The translations under genes and the position numbers were made by a program. A model generated the notes under the pieces. It did not search any database. It was given only the letters and a program-made list of their open reading frames with translations, and was not told the DNA's origin. A DNA stretch of 64,000 nt, taken from Halobacteriovorax sp. JY17 (GTDB taxonomy: Bacteria; Bdellovibrionota; Bacteriovoracia; Bacteriovoracales; Bacteriovoracaceae). The stretch lies in the NCBI RefSeq assembly GCF_002753895.1, contig NZ_NJER01000001.1:1612910-1676909 (forward strand), given 5' to 3'. Below, piece by piece: positions 50,896 through 59,309 of this stretch. Position 1 is the first letter of the stretch. Each line of letters begins with the position of its first letter.

Positions 50896-51693
50896 ATGAA
50901 AGTAAGTGGAAATATTTTAAAAATGAAAACGACTCTCTCTTCCCCGGTGAAGTATGAACTTCCAATTGGAGAAGAGCTTCTACTTATGAATGACTTAATC
51001 GGAAAGAAAGTTAAGCTTACTTTCGATGGTCAGATAAATTGTATTTCAACAGGTGAGAAAATTTCGAAGAGCTACAATCAGGGCTATTCTTTTAGGGCCT
51101 CTCAAAAACTTGCTGCCTGTGATATCTGTATTGTGAAACCTGAGCTATGTCACTTTGCGGACGGAACTTGCCGTGAGCCAGAGTGGGGAAAGGCAAATTG
51201 CTTTCAACCTCATATTGTTTATCTCTCTGTTTCAAGTCATTTGAAAATTGGAATAACAAGAGAGTCTCAAGTTCCAACCCGTTGGATGGATCAAGGGGCG
51301 ACCTATGCACTACCAATTCTTAGGGTTGATGATCGTCTAACTTCTGGGCTTATAGAAAAAGAAATTTCAAAGTCTTTGTCCGATAAAACAAATTGGAGAA
51401 AGATGCTTCAAAATGATGTGGATGAAATTGATCTAGAGGAAGCGAGAGAAAATCTCTTTGAAGAATTTGCAGATTTATTAGACGATTTCGATGCGGAAGA
51501 TTTAGATGAAGAAGTTATTCACATCGAATATCCTGTGAATGAGTATCCAACAAAAATTAAATCACTTGGTTTTGATAAGAATCCAGAGATAGAGGGAACT
51601 CTAAATGGGATTAAGGGGCAGTATTTAATTTTTGACTGCGGTGTGATTAATATGAGAAAGCATCAAGGATACTTTATATCAGTAGAGTTCTAA
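50896..51693 (+). CDS. DUF2797 family protein
   Basis: 265 residues. SGNILKMKTTL, FRASQKLAACDICIVKPELC, HIVYLSVSSHLKIGITR and VPTRWMDQGA are the DUF2797 pattern, with a cysteine cluster (CDIC, C, C, C) that may bind zinc. A GIY-YIG-like YLSV/KIGITR arrangement is visible, typical of this family. The biochemical role is unknown. The start ATG directly follows the esterase stop. Confidence 0.85.
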   Translation: MKVSGNILKMKTTLSSPVKYELPIGEELLLMNDLIGKKVKLTFDGQINCISTGEKISKSYNQGYSFRASQKLAACDICIVKPELCHFADGTCREPEWGKANCFQPHIVYLSVSSHLKIGITRESQVPTRWMDQGATYALPILRVDDRLTSGLIEKEISKSLSDKTNWRKMLQNDVDEIDLEEARENLFEEFADLLDDFDAEDLDEEVIHIEYPVNEYPTKIKSLGFDKNPEIEGTLNGIKGQYLIFDCGVINMRKHQGYFISVEF

Positions 51694-51695
51694 AG

Positions 51696-52112
51696 CTACC
51701 TTGCGACTTTTTGTAAGCTTATAATTTCTTTATTACTAAAAATTCTAAAAAATGTGAGGGGAACTTCTACTTCTAATTCTTCGTTTGTCTCAATGACTCG
51801 AACAAGTAAGCTTCCGCGAAGATTTCCTGTTGAAGTTCTCATTGTATGAAACTCTGAGTAGTCGTAAGAGTCTCCGGCAGGGACCCATGCTTGCTCTTCA
51901 TTGACCTCATCATACTCAATACAAACTTCTTTCCTCTTTCCATCTCTAAAGAAGAGAGTTTTTCCAAGAATTTGAATATCACTTTCTACACCATTACTTA
52001 TAGTAATAGTGTAATTGAAAACATAGTCCTTCTTGGCCGGTTGAGATAGTTCTGGGATATAAATCGGTTCCACTTTTACTGAAAGAGTATGAACCTTTCT
52101 AAGCTCTAGCAT
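51696..52112 (-). CDS. apaG: ApaG domain protein
   Basis: 138 residues. VFNYTITISNG, IQILGKTLFFRDGKRKEV (core LGKTLFF) and VPAGDSYDYSEFHTM match the ApaG fibronectin-III-like fold. ApaG is linked to magnesium/cobalt homeostasis and is also found as an F-box-associated domain; the molecular role is unclear. It lies convergent with the DUF2797 gene, 2 bases apart, and is monocistronic. Confidence 0.87.
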   Translation of the reverse strand: MLELRKVHTLSVKVEPIYIPELSQPAKKDYVFNYTITISNGVESDIQILGKTLFFRDGKRKEVCIEYDEVNEEQAWVPAGDSYDYSEFHTMRTSTGNLRGSLLVRVIETNEELEVEVPLTFFRIFSNKEIISLQKVAR

Positions 52113-52436
52113 GACTTCGTCCTATCGTTGAGCGCACTTAAATTAATTTTATACGGTTTTGAATTTTAGTAAAATCAATATTCCCTAAAGAGACTTAGAA
52201 GATCTCTTAAGTTTGAATAATGGCAATAATTTGAGGGAGTTAATTTGACCTATATAGAATTAATTTCCTCGTAAAAACTAGATATTATGGGGAAATATTT
52301 ACATTTTTAAATATATTTTATCGTCAAAGCTTCGGTGATTTCTTCACTCTCTAAGTAGTTGAAAGTAAAAAATATGATTGAACGTGGTACTCTTTTTCTA
52401 GTTTTAAAGTTATTTGAATTGGCAGGGAGAGAGACT
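52113..52436. other. Intergenic stretch of 324 bases
   Basis: No convincing gene on either strand. It is very AT-rich. TTGAGG (near 52231) followed by TATAGA or TAGAAT is a weak promoter candidate for the small downstream frame. An imperfect dyad ACTTAGA-N-TCTTAAGT lies near 52195. A TTG-initiated extension of the next gene would cover its last 78 bases, but lacks a ribosome-binding site. Confidence 0.4.
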
Positions 52437-52568
52437 ATGTCCGAACAGAAAATTGAAATAGAGATATCTGATGACATGGAAAAAGAGTTTGAAGAAATGG
52501 CCGAGAGAAAATTAGAAAAGTATTCAGAGCAGCTCGCTTGCTCTAAGAGATCTTCTGGAGAAGATTAG
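52437..52568 (+). CDS. Very small acidic protein
   Basis: 43 residues from ATG 52437, chosen for the strong AGGGAG box 9 bases upstream. A TTG at 52359 would add 26 residues but has no such site. The peptide MSEQKIEIEISDDMEKEFEE is acidic and helical, ending SKRSSGED. The stop directly abuts the stop of the convergent gene. No family recognised. It may be a small regulator or adaptor, or not a gene. Confidence 0.5.
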   Translation: MSEQKIEIEISDDMEKEFEEMAERKLEKYSEQLACSKRSSGED

Positions 52569-52994
52569 TTACCAATTGTCTAAACCTAATTCAATTTGAG
52601 ACATGAATTTTTTCACGCGTTCTAGAAAGTCCTTATAAGCAGGGGACTGAAGCCAGTTGTTAAGGTCCCATTTTTTAGGACTTGGAGTGAGTGTGGAGTC
52701 TGCGAGAAAAGCGTAAAGGGAATCATCAGCTGAAATTATCTTCAAAGGATTTTCTTCACCTTCATAATGAGTAAGTCTATCCAAGTGTTCTTTATTATCA
52801 ATTGTAATAACTTTTCCTGAGAGAACTTCGTATTCTTTTTCTACAAGCATAGGGTAGTCTTCGTTTTCTACATAGTAAGCTTGAAAATTACTTATTTCTT
52901 TTATTGGAAGTTTATCTAGGCGAATGTGATTCTCTCCAAGAACAATATTTAAGACATCTTGGCTTAAAAGTGATCCAAATACGAAAATCTTCAA
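52569..52994 (-). CDS. Gamma-glutamylcyclotransferase-like (AIG2/GGCT) protein
   Basis: 141 residues, TTG start overlapping the upstream stop by four bases (TTGA). IFVFGSLLSQDVLNIVLG is the YGSL-type substrate-binding loop (here FGSL). FQAYYVENEDYPMLVE and VITIDNKEHLDRLTHYEGEE complete the fold, with the Glu of YEGEE as probable general base. Such enzymes release 5-oxoproline from gamma-glutamyl peptides or amines. Substrate unknown. Confidence 0.85.
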   Translation of the reverse strand: MKIFVFGSLLSQDVLNIVLGENHIRLDKLPIKEISNFQAYYVENEDYPMLVEKEYEVLSGKVITIDNKEHLDRLTHYEGEENPLKIISADDSLYAFLADSTLTPSPKKWDLNNWLQSPAYKDFLERVKKFMSQIELGLDNW

Positions 52995-53374
52995 TTTTTC
53001 TCGTGGTTGAGTTCAATCGTCATACTATACTTCTCTGCTGCAGAGTTTAGTATTTTATCGAGTGTCTCTTTCTTTATGAGAAGATCAATTACTGATACAT
53101 AATGTTCAATTGGAATAGGGCACCCGTCTTCACAACTTAGATCACTTGTGTAAAGCTCTACTAGAGCAATAGGGTCTTGGTTTTGAAAATTGGAGTACCA
53201 CTTAAAGAAACTTTCAATTTTCTCTGTAAAAGCTTCAATGAGTTCGTTATTAGTCATCTCGCCAAAATTGAAGAGAAATCTTCCCGAATCCATTTTCTTG
53301 CCATTGATCATTAAATGAACAACGCCACGAGAGTTAATTGCTAAAGTATTATTTAAACATTTTGGACAGTACAT
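52991..53374 (-). CDS. Hypothetical protein with N-terminal Cys pair
   Basis: 127 residues. It opens MYCPKCLNNTLAINSRG, a single CxxC knuckle, then has C-EDGC near residue 90, which may complete a zinc site. It resembles the start of NrdR but lacks its ATP-cone, so that name is not justified. It is co-translated with the cyclotransferase-like gene. No family recognised. Confidence 0.72.
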   Translation of the reverse strand: MYCPKCLNNTLAINSRGVVHLMINGKKMDSGRFLFNFGEMTNNELIEAFTEKIESFFKWYSNFQNQDPIALVELYTSDLSCEDGCPIPIEHYVSVIDLLIKKETLDKILNSAAEKYSMTIELNHEKN

Positions 53375-53460
53375 TCACATATTCTAAAGCAAAGTTAATT
53401 ATTCTCAAAGTGAAATAATAAGTAAAATAAGCTATTATAGAGGAAATAAAAGGAGTTTAT

Positions 53461-54312
53461 GTGATACGCGATTATAAATTTTTGAAAACTATTGATGGAA
53501 AGGAATTGCACTTAGAAGTTTCTGAAAGTGGAAAGAAGAAGTGGTTAATTGTTACACATGGAATAGGTGAGCATTTAAATAGACATTCTTATATTGATGA
53601 GCTCTTTGGAAATAGCTTCAATATATTAAAGTACGATATTAGAGGTCACGGAAGAAGTCAGGGGGGAAAGAGAGGATATGTTGAAGACTTCTCACTTTTC
53701 TTTAGTGACTTAAAAGAAGTTATACTCTTTTTAAAGAAATCTTATAAAATGGAAAGTTTTTGTTTATTTGGACACTCGATGGGAGCTCTCATTACTGCGG
53801 GCTATATGCAAACTCTAGCTGATGAGGAAAATTATCCTGATGCTGTTTTTCTAAATGCTCCTCCTGCAGGCTTTCCAGGAGCTCTTGGAGAGTTAATGAA
53901 TATCTCACCCATTGGTTTTGTTCAAAAGTTAGCGGGGATGCCATTTTCAATAAAGCTTGGAGGTCTTGTTGATCTTAATTATCTTTCTCATGATTCAAGA
54001 GTAAAAGAGAAGTATATTGAGGATGAATTTAATATTTTGAAGCCTCACTCAAAACTCTTATTTGAAATGGTAAAAGCTTCAAAAGAAGTATTCTCAAAGC
54101 CTCTTAGAATCACTTGTCCATCATTTGTCTCATATGGAACTGAAGATAGAGTCGTTAGTATTGGCCAATTGAAGCACTACTTAAGTATGGTAGATAAGAG
54201 TTTTAAAGTTCAGCCAATTGAAGATGCTTATCATGAAACTCACAATGAGATTGAGAAGTACAGAACACCGTATTTTGAATTCTTAAAAGAGTCATTAATT
54301 TCAGTTTTATAA
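53461..54312 (+). CDS. Monoacylglycerol lipase-like alpha/beta hydrolase
   Basis: 283 residues, GTG start preceded by AAAAGGAG. It has the Hydrolase_4 pattern: VTHGIGEHLNRHSY, the YDIRGHGRSQGGKRGYVEDF motif (core DIRGHGRSQG), nucleophile GHSMGA and late GTEDRVVS with the acid and AYHETHNE with the His. It is probably a lysophospholipase or monoglyceride lipase; no signal peptide. The next gene begins 12 bases downstream. Confidence 0.9.
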   Translation: MIRDYKFLKTIDGKELHLEVSESGKKKWLIVTHGIGEHLNRHSYIDELFGNSFNILKYDIRGHGRSQGGKRGYVEDFSLFFSDLKEVILFLKKSYKMESFCLFGHSMGALITAGYMQTLADEENYPDAVFLNAPPAGFPGALGELMNISPIGFVQKLAGMPFSIKLGGLVDLNYLSHDSRVKEKYIEDEFNILKPHSKLLFEMVKASKEVFSKPLRITCPSFVSYGTEDRVVSIGQLKHYLSMVDKSFKVQPIEDAYHETHNEIEKYRTPYFEFLKESLISVL

Positions 54313-54323
54313 TAGGATTACTT

Positions 54324-55070
54324 GTGGATATAAATGTAGAAATAAAAAATCTCTTCTTACTCAATGTTCTTGATTGTGACTATGCACTAGCTCTTTATAT
54401 TCAGGGAGCCGAGTCTTTAGAATTATTATCATCAACGAATAATTCTCTTGGTGTTTTAAATTTTAAAAAAGAAAAGGTTGAAAAGAAAAGAGAGCTCATG
54501 CTTCCAATAGAGTCTTTTGGAAAAGTTATAGGTGCACTGCAAGTAAAAATACCTTTAAAGCATGAACTGACTGAGAGGCAAAGTCTAATCCTTAGTGAGC
54601 TTACACAGAGTTTGTCTCCTATTTTAAGAGGAGGGACTGACTCTAGGGAATTAACTTATAATGTTGAGGTTTATAAGTGGATTCTTGAAGCAAAGAATAT
54701 GATTCCAAAAATTGCCGACTGGATAGGGATTTACTATAAAACAGAGTACTTGATTGAGAAAAAGTCTGAGGACTTACTTCTTGGCCCTTATATCGGAGAG
54801 TCTACAGAACATGTGAAGATTCCTATTTCTGAAGGTCTTTGTGGGCTCGCTCTAAGAGAGGAGCGAGTTGTAAATATTGAGGATGTTCATAGTGATGAAA
54901 GACATATTGCTTGTAGTTTAAAAACAAAGTCAGAGTTAATTATACCTCTTCAAAATTCCTACGGGGACTGCATTGCTGAACTTGATATCGACTCTAATCT
55001 TCAAGCAGCTTTTTCAAAAGAAATCGAAGAGAAGATGAAAGACTACTGTCTAACTTTTCCTTTAAAGTAG
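54324..55070 (+). CDS. GAF domain protein
   Basis: 248 residues, GTG start. Residues 1-90 look like a partial GAF-type fold (LPIESFGKVIGALQVKIP). Residues 110-245 are a clearer GAF domain: WIGIYYKT, LLLGPYIGES, IPISEGLCGLALREERVVNIEDV (core GLCGLALREE) and CIAELDIDS. The second part resembles free methionine-R-sulfoxide reductase-type GAFs, but the set of catalytic Cys is not complete by eye. No output domain. It overlaps the convergent amidotransferase gene by 9 bases. Confidence 0.82.
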   Translation: MDINVEIKNLFLLNVLDCDYALALYIQGAESLELLSSTNNSLGVLNFKKEKVEKKRELMLPIESFGKVIGALQVKIPLKHELTERQSLILSELTQSLSPILRGGTDSRELTYNVEVYKWILEAKNMIPKIADWIGIYYKTEYLIEKKSEDLLLGPYIGESTEHVKIPISEGLCGLALREERVVNIEDVHSDERHIACSLKTKSELIIPLQNSYGDCIAELDIDSNLQAAFSKEIEEKMKDYCLTFPLK

Positions 55071-55700
55071 CTCGTATTTAAGAAGAAAGTTTCTAATAAA
55101 GTTTAATCCATTCTTAAAAGCGAGCTCCTGTTGGTCTTTTGAAATAAGAGTATCTTTTAAAGTACTAGATACAAAGAACTTCGAAGCTTCGGGATGTCCT
55201 TGAACACCTATAAAGGGAAGCTCTGTATGAGCGATGATTTCATTTTGGCATTCTTTGGATGTAGCAAGTCTTTCTAGGTATAGTGGAAGATCTGTGACTT
55301 GAAAATTGTGTGCCACAAAGAAAGTCGCCTCCCCCTCATTTTCTATTTTAATTTTTCTCACACCATTATGGGGAAGCTCTCCACTATTCTTAGTGACCTT
55401 TGCACCGTAGTAATCGGCCATGAGTTGATGACCGAAGCAGATACCTAGGACGGGGATTCCTTCATTAAGTTTTCTATGAGTAAATTCAGCGAGCTCTTTC
55501 TGCCAAGAAAGTCTGTCTTCAACATTAGAATAACTTCCAAGGATTATATATGCACTTGAGGTGTCGCAAGTTAAGCTATCCATTCCAAACATTGAAGGGC
55601 AGTGGAATTTCATAGGTATAAGGAAAGAATCCACTAGTCGATTGTAGCAATTATTTGTTAGTGTTTCGGTAGCACAATCAATAACGGAGATAACTTTCAT
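55062..55700 (-). CDS. Class I glutamine amidotransferase-like protein
   Basis: 212 residues. VLGICFGHQLMADYYGA holds the nucleophile Cys88 of the G-x-C-x-G elbow. GVQGHPEAS near residue 165 carries the catalytic His-x-Glu. It matches stand-alone GMP-synthase-like amidotransferases (YfeJ type) whose acceptor is often unknown. Its ATG (55700-55698) overlaps the ATG of divergent ogt. AGGA lies about 9 bases upstream, inside the ogt coding region. Confidence 0.88.
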   Translation of the reverse strand: MKVISVIDCATETLTNNCYNRLVDSFLIPMKFHCPSMFGMDSLTCDTSSAYIILGSYSNVEDRLSWQKELAEFTHRKLNEGIPVLGICFGHQLMADYYGAKVTKNSGELPHNGVRKIKIENEGEATFFVAHNFQVTDLPLYLERLATSKECQNEIIAHTELPFIGVQGHPEASKFFVSSTLKDTLISKDQQELAFKNGLNFIRNFLLKYELL

Positions 55701-56163
55701 GGACGCAATCCTAAGTACTAAGTTGGGTAAATTCTATATTCAGTATTCTAGTAAAGGATTAAGTTTACTCTCGTTTACAATTCCTCGCAAAGTTGAATCA
55801 TCATCTGCGGATCAAAAATTTATAAAGACTGTTACTAAAGAGCTAAATGATTATGCAGATGGAAAGTTGAAGAAATTTTCAATTAAGCTTGATCTTGAAG
55901 GGACTGAATTTCAAAAGTCTGTTTGGAAGCAGTTACAGAAAATTAAGTACGGTGAAGTTAAGTCCTACGGAGAGATTGCTAAAGCGATTAATCTAGAAGG
56001 TGGTCAAAGAGCAGTAGGGGGAGCTAATAATAAGAATAGGATTCCAATTATTATTCCTTGTCACAGAGTCATTAAATCAGATGGTGGTTTAGGTGGTTAT
56101 GCAGGTGGATTGAGATTAAAAGAAAAGCTACTCGCAATTGAAGGAGTAGCTATTAATATCTAG
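55699..56163 (+). CDS. ogt: Methylated-DNA--protein-cysteine methyltransferase
   Basis: 154 residues. A suicide repair protein that takes alkyl groups from O6-alkylguanine onto Cys121 in the IIPCHRV motif. YGEVKSYGEIAKAI is the helix-turn-helix, GGQRAVGGANNKN holds the Arg finger and GGLGGYAGG follows. The N-terminal RNase H-like part is short, as in Ogt. The start codon overlaps that of the divergent amidotransferase, so each promoter must lie inside the other gene. Confidence 0.95.
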   Translation: MDAILSTKLGKFYIQYSSKGLSLLSFTIPRKVESSSADQKFIKTVTKELNDYADGKLKKFSIKLDLEGTEFQKSVWKQLQKIKYGEVKSYGEIAKAINLEGGQRAVGGANNKNRIPIIIPCHRVIKSDGGLGGYAGGLRLKEKLLAIEGVAINI

Positions 56164-56165
56164 TC

Positions 56166-56393
56166 TTACCCTTTAGACCCACCTGGTCCTTCATCGTTAA
56201 ATGGAGGCTTAGGATCTTTAGATGCTGAAAGAATAATATAGCTAGGTTCGGCCTTTAGTCTGTCAGGTTTTCCACAACCTTCTTTACATCTTGGCCCTTC
56301 ATCGTTGAATGGTCTCTGCTTTTGAGTTTTTCCAGCAGCGCTCACGCTTGTCATCACACTAAAAAGAATTGAACAAATAATTAATAATTTCAT
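56166..56393 (-). CDS. Small secreted protein with a repeated PFNDEGP motif
   Basis: 75 residues. The signal peptide MKLLIICSILFSVMTSVSAA is followed by a short mature chain of about 55 residues. The heptapeptide PFNDEGP occurs twice, at about residues 28-34 and 64-70, with a CKEGCGKP cysteine pair after the first. The end is GGSKG. No family recognised. It may be a secreted or cell-surface peptide. It is convergent with ogt, 2 bases apart. Confidence 0.68.
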   Translation of the reverse strand: MKLLIICSILFSVMTSVSAAGKTQKQRPFNDEGPRCKEGCGKPDRLKAEPSYIILSASKDPKPPFNDEGPGGSKG

Positions 56394-56540
56394 AATTCCC
56401 TCTCACAGAAATAAGTCTTACTTGTTCAAAATGGACTTGTTTTCTCTACGTGTCAAAAAAGTTTTTTCTATATAAAATATATTGACACGGTGTTTCGGTA
56501 ACTTAGAGATTTGATGTAAGAAAATGGTTGAAACTGTCAG

Positions 56541-56579
56541 AAGAAAAAGTGGAGTTGGTGTCAAAACTGTACCAACTCC
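56541..56579 (-). terminator. Rho-independent terminator of the M48 protease gene
   Basis: GGAGTTGGT (56551-56559) pairs with ACCAACTCC (56571-56579) around an 11-base loop. On the minus strand the exit reads ACTTTTTCTT. It lies 10 bases past the protease stop. Confidence 0.85.
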
Positions 56580-56589
56580 AAGAGATTAC

Positions 56590-57846
56590 TTAGGCCTTAA
56601 TGAGTGATTCAAGATGCTTTACACGAACTAGTGCAGGAGGATGAGAATGATAGAATTTACTATATCCTGGGTCTGGAGTAAGTGTACTCGCATTATGCTT
56701 GTAAAGTTTTACAAGTGCGGTAATTAGGTCTTTGGCATTAGCATATTGGCTTGCAAATTCATCAGCTTCAAATTCATACTTTCTTGAAGTCATGGCATTA
56801 AGTGGAATCAGTCCAAATGTATAGACTCCAGATACCATCATAAAGAGAAGTAGGGCCGCGTGAATACTTGGTGTGGCCACTCCATGTCCAGTAAAGAAAG
56901 GAACCCAGTCAGCTAGGAATCCTAGAATTGCAAAACCAATGAAACTTAGAATTACAGATTTAACTAAACCTTTCACGATATGTTTCTTTTTAAAATGTCC
57001 GAGTTCGTGAGCGAGAACAGCTGTCACTTCATCAGGTGAAAGATTTTTAATAAGAGTATCAAAGAAGACAATTCTCTTGTTCTTTCCAAATCCCGTGAAG
57101 TAAGCATTCCCATGACTACTTCTAATACTTGCGTCCATAACAAAGAGACCGTTACTTTCAAACCCAGTCTTATCTAAAAGAGCAACAACCTTATCTTTAA
57201 CTTCACCTTCTTCAAGCTCTGAAAATTTATTAAAGAGAGGTGCGATGAATCTTGGATACGCCCAAATAATTACGAATTGAGTAAGAGTGAGAAAAACCCA
57301 CGCATAAGTCCACCAATAAGTTCCGAGGGCATTCATGATCCAAAGAATAGCGTAGATAATTGGAAAGCCAATAACTGCACCTAGGGCAATTCCTTTGAGC
57401 ATATCAATGATAAATGTTTTAGGAGTCGTCTTATTAAAACCAAATTTCTCCTCTAAAACAAAAGTAGAATAGATTGATTGTGGCAGTCCCAGAAGAAGGC
57501 TAATTAGCATATAGATGGCAAAGAAGAAAACGCCGGTTGTTAACTCCGAGAGACCAAAGCTTTTTGCAAATTTATCTAGCGCCTCGATTCCACCACCAAG
57601 TGTCCAAATCAGGAGAATAACAAGCTCAACGAAATTAAAAACTTTAGAAACTTTGATTTTTGCAATTGAATAATCTGCAGCTTTTTGATGATCTTCCAAA
57701 GTGATCTGACCACTAAATTTCTCAGGTACAGAATTTCTATTGGCCAAGATGTGCTTTCTATTTCTATTATCGAGATACGACTCAATGAGAGATTTTGAAA
57801 AAAGAAAGAATAAGAAGGCCTTAGTTACGGCTTCAGCTGCTTGCAT
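56590..57846 (-). CDS. M48 family membrane metalloprotease (Ste24/CAAX type)
   Basis: 418 residues with at least six hydrophobic segments. The zinc motif HELGH is at residues 280-284 and the third ligand Glu lies in YEFEADEFA. MDASIRSSHGNAYFTGFG (core SSHGNAYF) is typical of Ste24-type peptidases. They cleave membrane proteins or prenylated peptides in eukaryotes; bacterial members act in membrane protein quality control. Followed by a strong terminator. Monocistronic. Confidence 0.93.
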   Translation of the reverse strand: MQAAEAVTKAFLFFLFSKSLIESYLDNRNRKHILANRNSVPEKFSGQITLEDHQKAADYSIAKIKVSKVFNFVELVILLIWTLGGGIEALDKFAKSFGLSELTTGVFFFAIYMLISLLLGLPQSIYSTFVLEEKFGFNKTTPKTFIIDMLKGIALGAVIGFPIIYAILWIMNALGTYWWTYAWVFLTLTQFVIIWAYPRFIAPLFNKFSELEEGEVKDKVVALLDKTGFESNGLFVMDASIRSSHGNAYFTGFGKNKRIVFFDTLIKNLSPDEVTAVLAHELGHFKKKHIVKGLVKSVILSFIGFAILGFLADWVPFFTGHGVATPSIHAALLLFMMVSGVYTFGLIPLNAMTSRKYEFEADEFASQYANAKDLITALVKLYKHNASTLTPDPGYSKFYHSHPPALVRVKHLESLIKA

Positions 57847-57917
57847 AATTGTCCTCAGTGATTTGAGTTAATGAAATAACATAGAGATTTTACTCGTAAT
57901 TAAAAATAGGTGTCAAA

Positions 57918-58688
57918 GTGCTTGTTCATCAAATCTATACTTTTAGTCCACTTAGAAACTTTTCTTATTTAATTGAAAGAGAAAATGGAAATGCGGTGTG
58001 TGTCGATCCGTTTGACGCAAATCAAATGCTCGACTTTGCTTCTTCCCTAAATTTAAAAATAGAAATGATCATTAATACCCATGAACATCTTGATCACTAT
58101 TGCGGAAATGCAGGTATCGTAGAGAAGACTGGAGCTAGGGTTTTGGCACATATAAATGCCAAAGGGAAAATCCCTCATGTTGATGAGTATTTATCCTTAG
58201 GAGACTGCGTCGCTGTAAGAGATGGAGAGCTAGAGGTTATGGATACTCCTGGGCATACTTTTGCGCACTTGTGTCTAAAGTATATTTACCAGAAAAAAGT
58301 AGTGGCCATTTTTACGGGAGATACGCTCTTTAATGCAGGAGTTGGAAATTGTCATAACGGTGGGGACCCGGCAGTTCTTTATAAGACTATTAGTGAGCAG
58401 TTTCATTCATTGGAAGACCATGTCATTCTCTATCCTGGGCACGATTACATTCAGAATAATTTAGAATTTACTCTGGATAGAGAACCCAGTAATAAATGCG
58501 CCTGCACTTGGCTTGAGAAAGTAAAGAGCGCTGATTCAACAAAAATGAATTTTAAAGTGGCAGATGAGAGAGAGTTTAATACTTTCTTTAGATTAAATAA
58601 TGAAGAAATTGTCAGTCGACTAAGTGGTAATGTAGAGTCAGAAAAAGAAATTTTTCTAAGATTAAGAGAATTGAGAAATAAATGGTAA
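57918..58688 (+). CDS. gloB: Hydroxyacylglutathione hydrolase-like metallo-beta-lactamase (glyoxalase II)
   Basis: 256 residues, GTG start. It hydrolyses S-lactoylglutathione to lactate and glutathione. Metal motif THEHLDH (His55, His57, Asp59, His60), then TPGHTFAH, FTGDTLFNAGVG and LYPGHDY give the full ligand set. The C-terminal substrate-binding part (LEFTLDREPSN) matches GloB. It complements gloA at 20601. bcp starts 9 bases after the stop. Confidence 0.9.
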   Translation: MLVHQIYTFSPLRNFSYLIERENGNAVCVDPFDANQMLDFASSLNLKIEMIINTHEHLDHYCGNAGIVEKTGARVLAHINAKGKIPHVDEYLSLGDCVAVRDGELEVMDTPGHTFAHLCLKYIYQKKVVAIFTGDTLFNAGVGNCHNGGDPAVLYKTISEQFHSLEDHVILYPGHDYIQNNLEFTLDREPSNKCACTWLEKVKSADSTKMNFKVADEREFNTFFRLNNEEIVSRLSGNVESEKEIFLRLRELRNKW

Positions 58689-58697
58689 GGAGAAAGC

Positions 58698-59171
58698 ATG
58701 TCACTTCCAAAAGTAGGTAATTTAGCACCAGCATTTACAATGGTTAATCAAAATGGTGAAAAAGTCTCTCTTAAGGACTTTAAGGGTAAGAAGAATGTTG
58801 TTCTCTATTTCTACCCAAAGGCAATGACACCTGGTTGCACTGTTCAAGCTCAGGGGATCAGAGATAGTAAAGCTATTCTTAAGAAGTTAAATACTGTTGT
58901 GCTAGGGGTTTCTCCTGATGAAGAAAAGAGGCTTGTAAAATTCATTGAAAGAGATGAGCTAAATTTTGATTTACTTTCAGATCCTGAACATAAAATTACT
59001 GAGAAGTATGGTTGTTGGGCCTTAAAAAAGTTTATGGGAAAAGAGTATATGGGCGTTGTTAGAACGACTTTTATAATCGGAAAAGACGGAAAGCTACTTC
59101 ATATTATGGATAAGTTCAAAACTAAGACGCATCATGATGATCTAATTGAATGGCTTAACGTTAATCTTTAA
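58698..59171 (+). CDS. bcp: Thioredoxin-dependent thiol peroxidase (Bcp type)
   Basis: 157 residues. FYPKAMTPGCTVQAQGIRD carries the peroxidatic Cys. The position that is a resolving Cys five residues later in E. coli Bcp is Gln here, so resolution may use the later YGCW cysteine or another thiol. LLSDPEHKITEKYG and HHDDLIEWL are Bcp-like. AAGGAG precedes the ATG. It is operonic with gloB, a pair dealing with reactive metabolites. An inverted repeat follows. Confidence 0.93.
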   Translation: MSLPKVGNLAPAFTMVNQNGEKVSLKDFKGKKNVVLYFYPKAMTPGCTVQAQGIRDSKAILKKLNTVVLGVSPDEEKRLVKFIERDELNFDLLSDPEHKITEKYGCWALKKFMGKEYMGVVRTTFIIGKDGKLLHIMDKFKTKTHHDDLIEWLNVNL

Positions 59172-59180
59172 GTATCCGAA

Positions 59181-59208
59181 AAGAGAGATGGTTTCTTTCA
59201 TCTCTCTT
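59181..59208 (+). terminator. Hairpin after gloB-bcp
   Basis: AAGAGAGATG (59181-59190), loop of eight bases, CATCTCTCTT (59199-59208), ten pairs. The T-run is poor (CTAAATAAATTT), so termination strength is uncertain. Confidence 0.65.
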
Positions 59209-59309
59209 CTAAATAAATTTCATAATTAATCAAACTTTGACATAAGAATTCTAGAAAAACAGTGAGGACTTTGCTAGAAAGGGGAAACCAACCTTTCAGG
59301 AGAATTACT

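Noticed and set aside
52991-53374. NrdR-like identity suggested by the opening CPKC
   Set aside because: NrdR has a four-cysteine ribbon followed by an ATP-cone; neither the second pair in place nor the cone is present.
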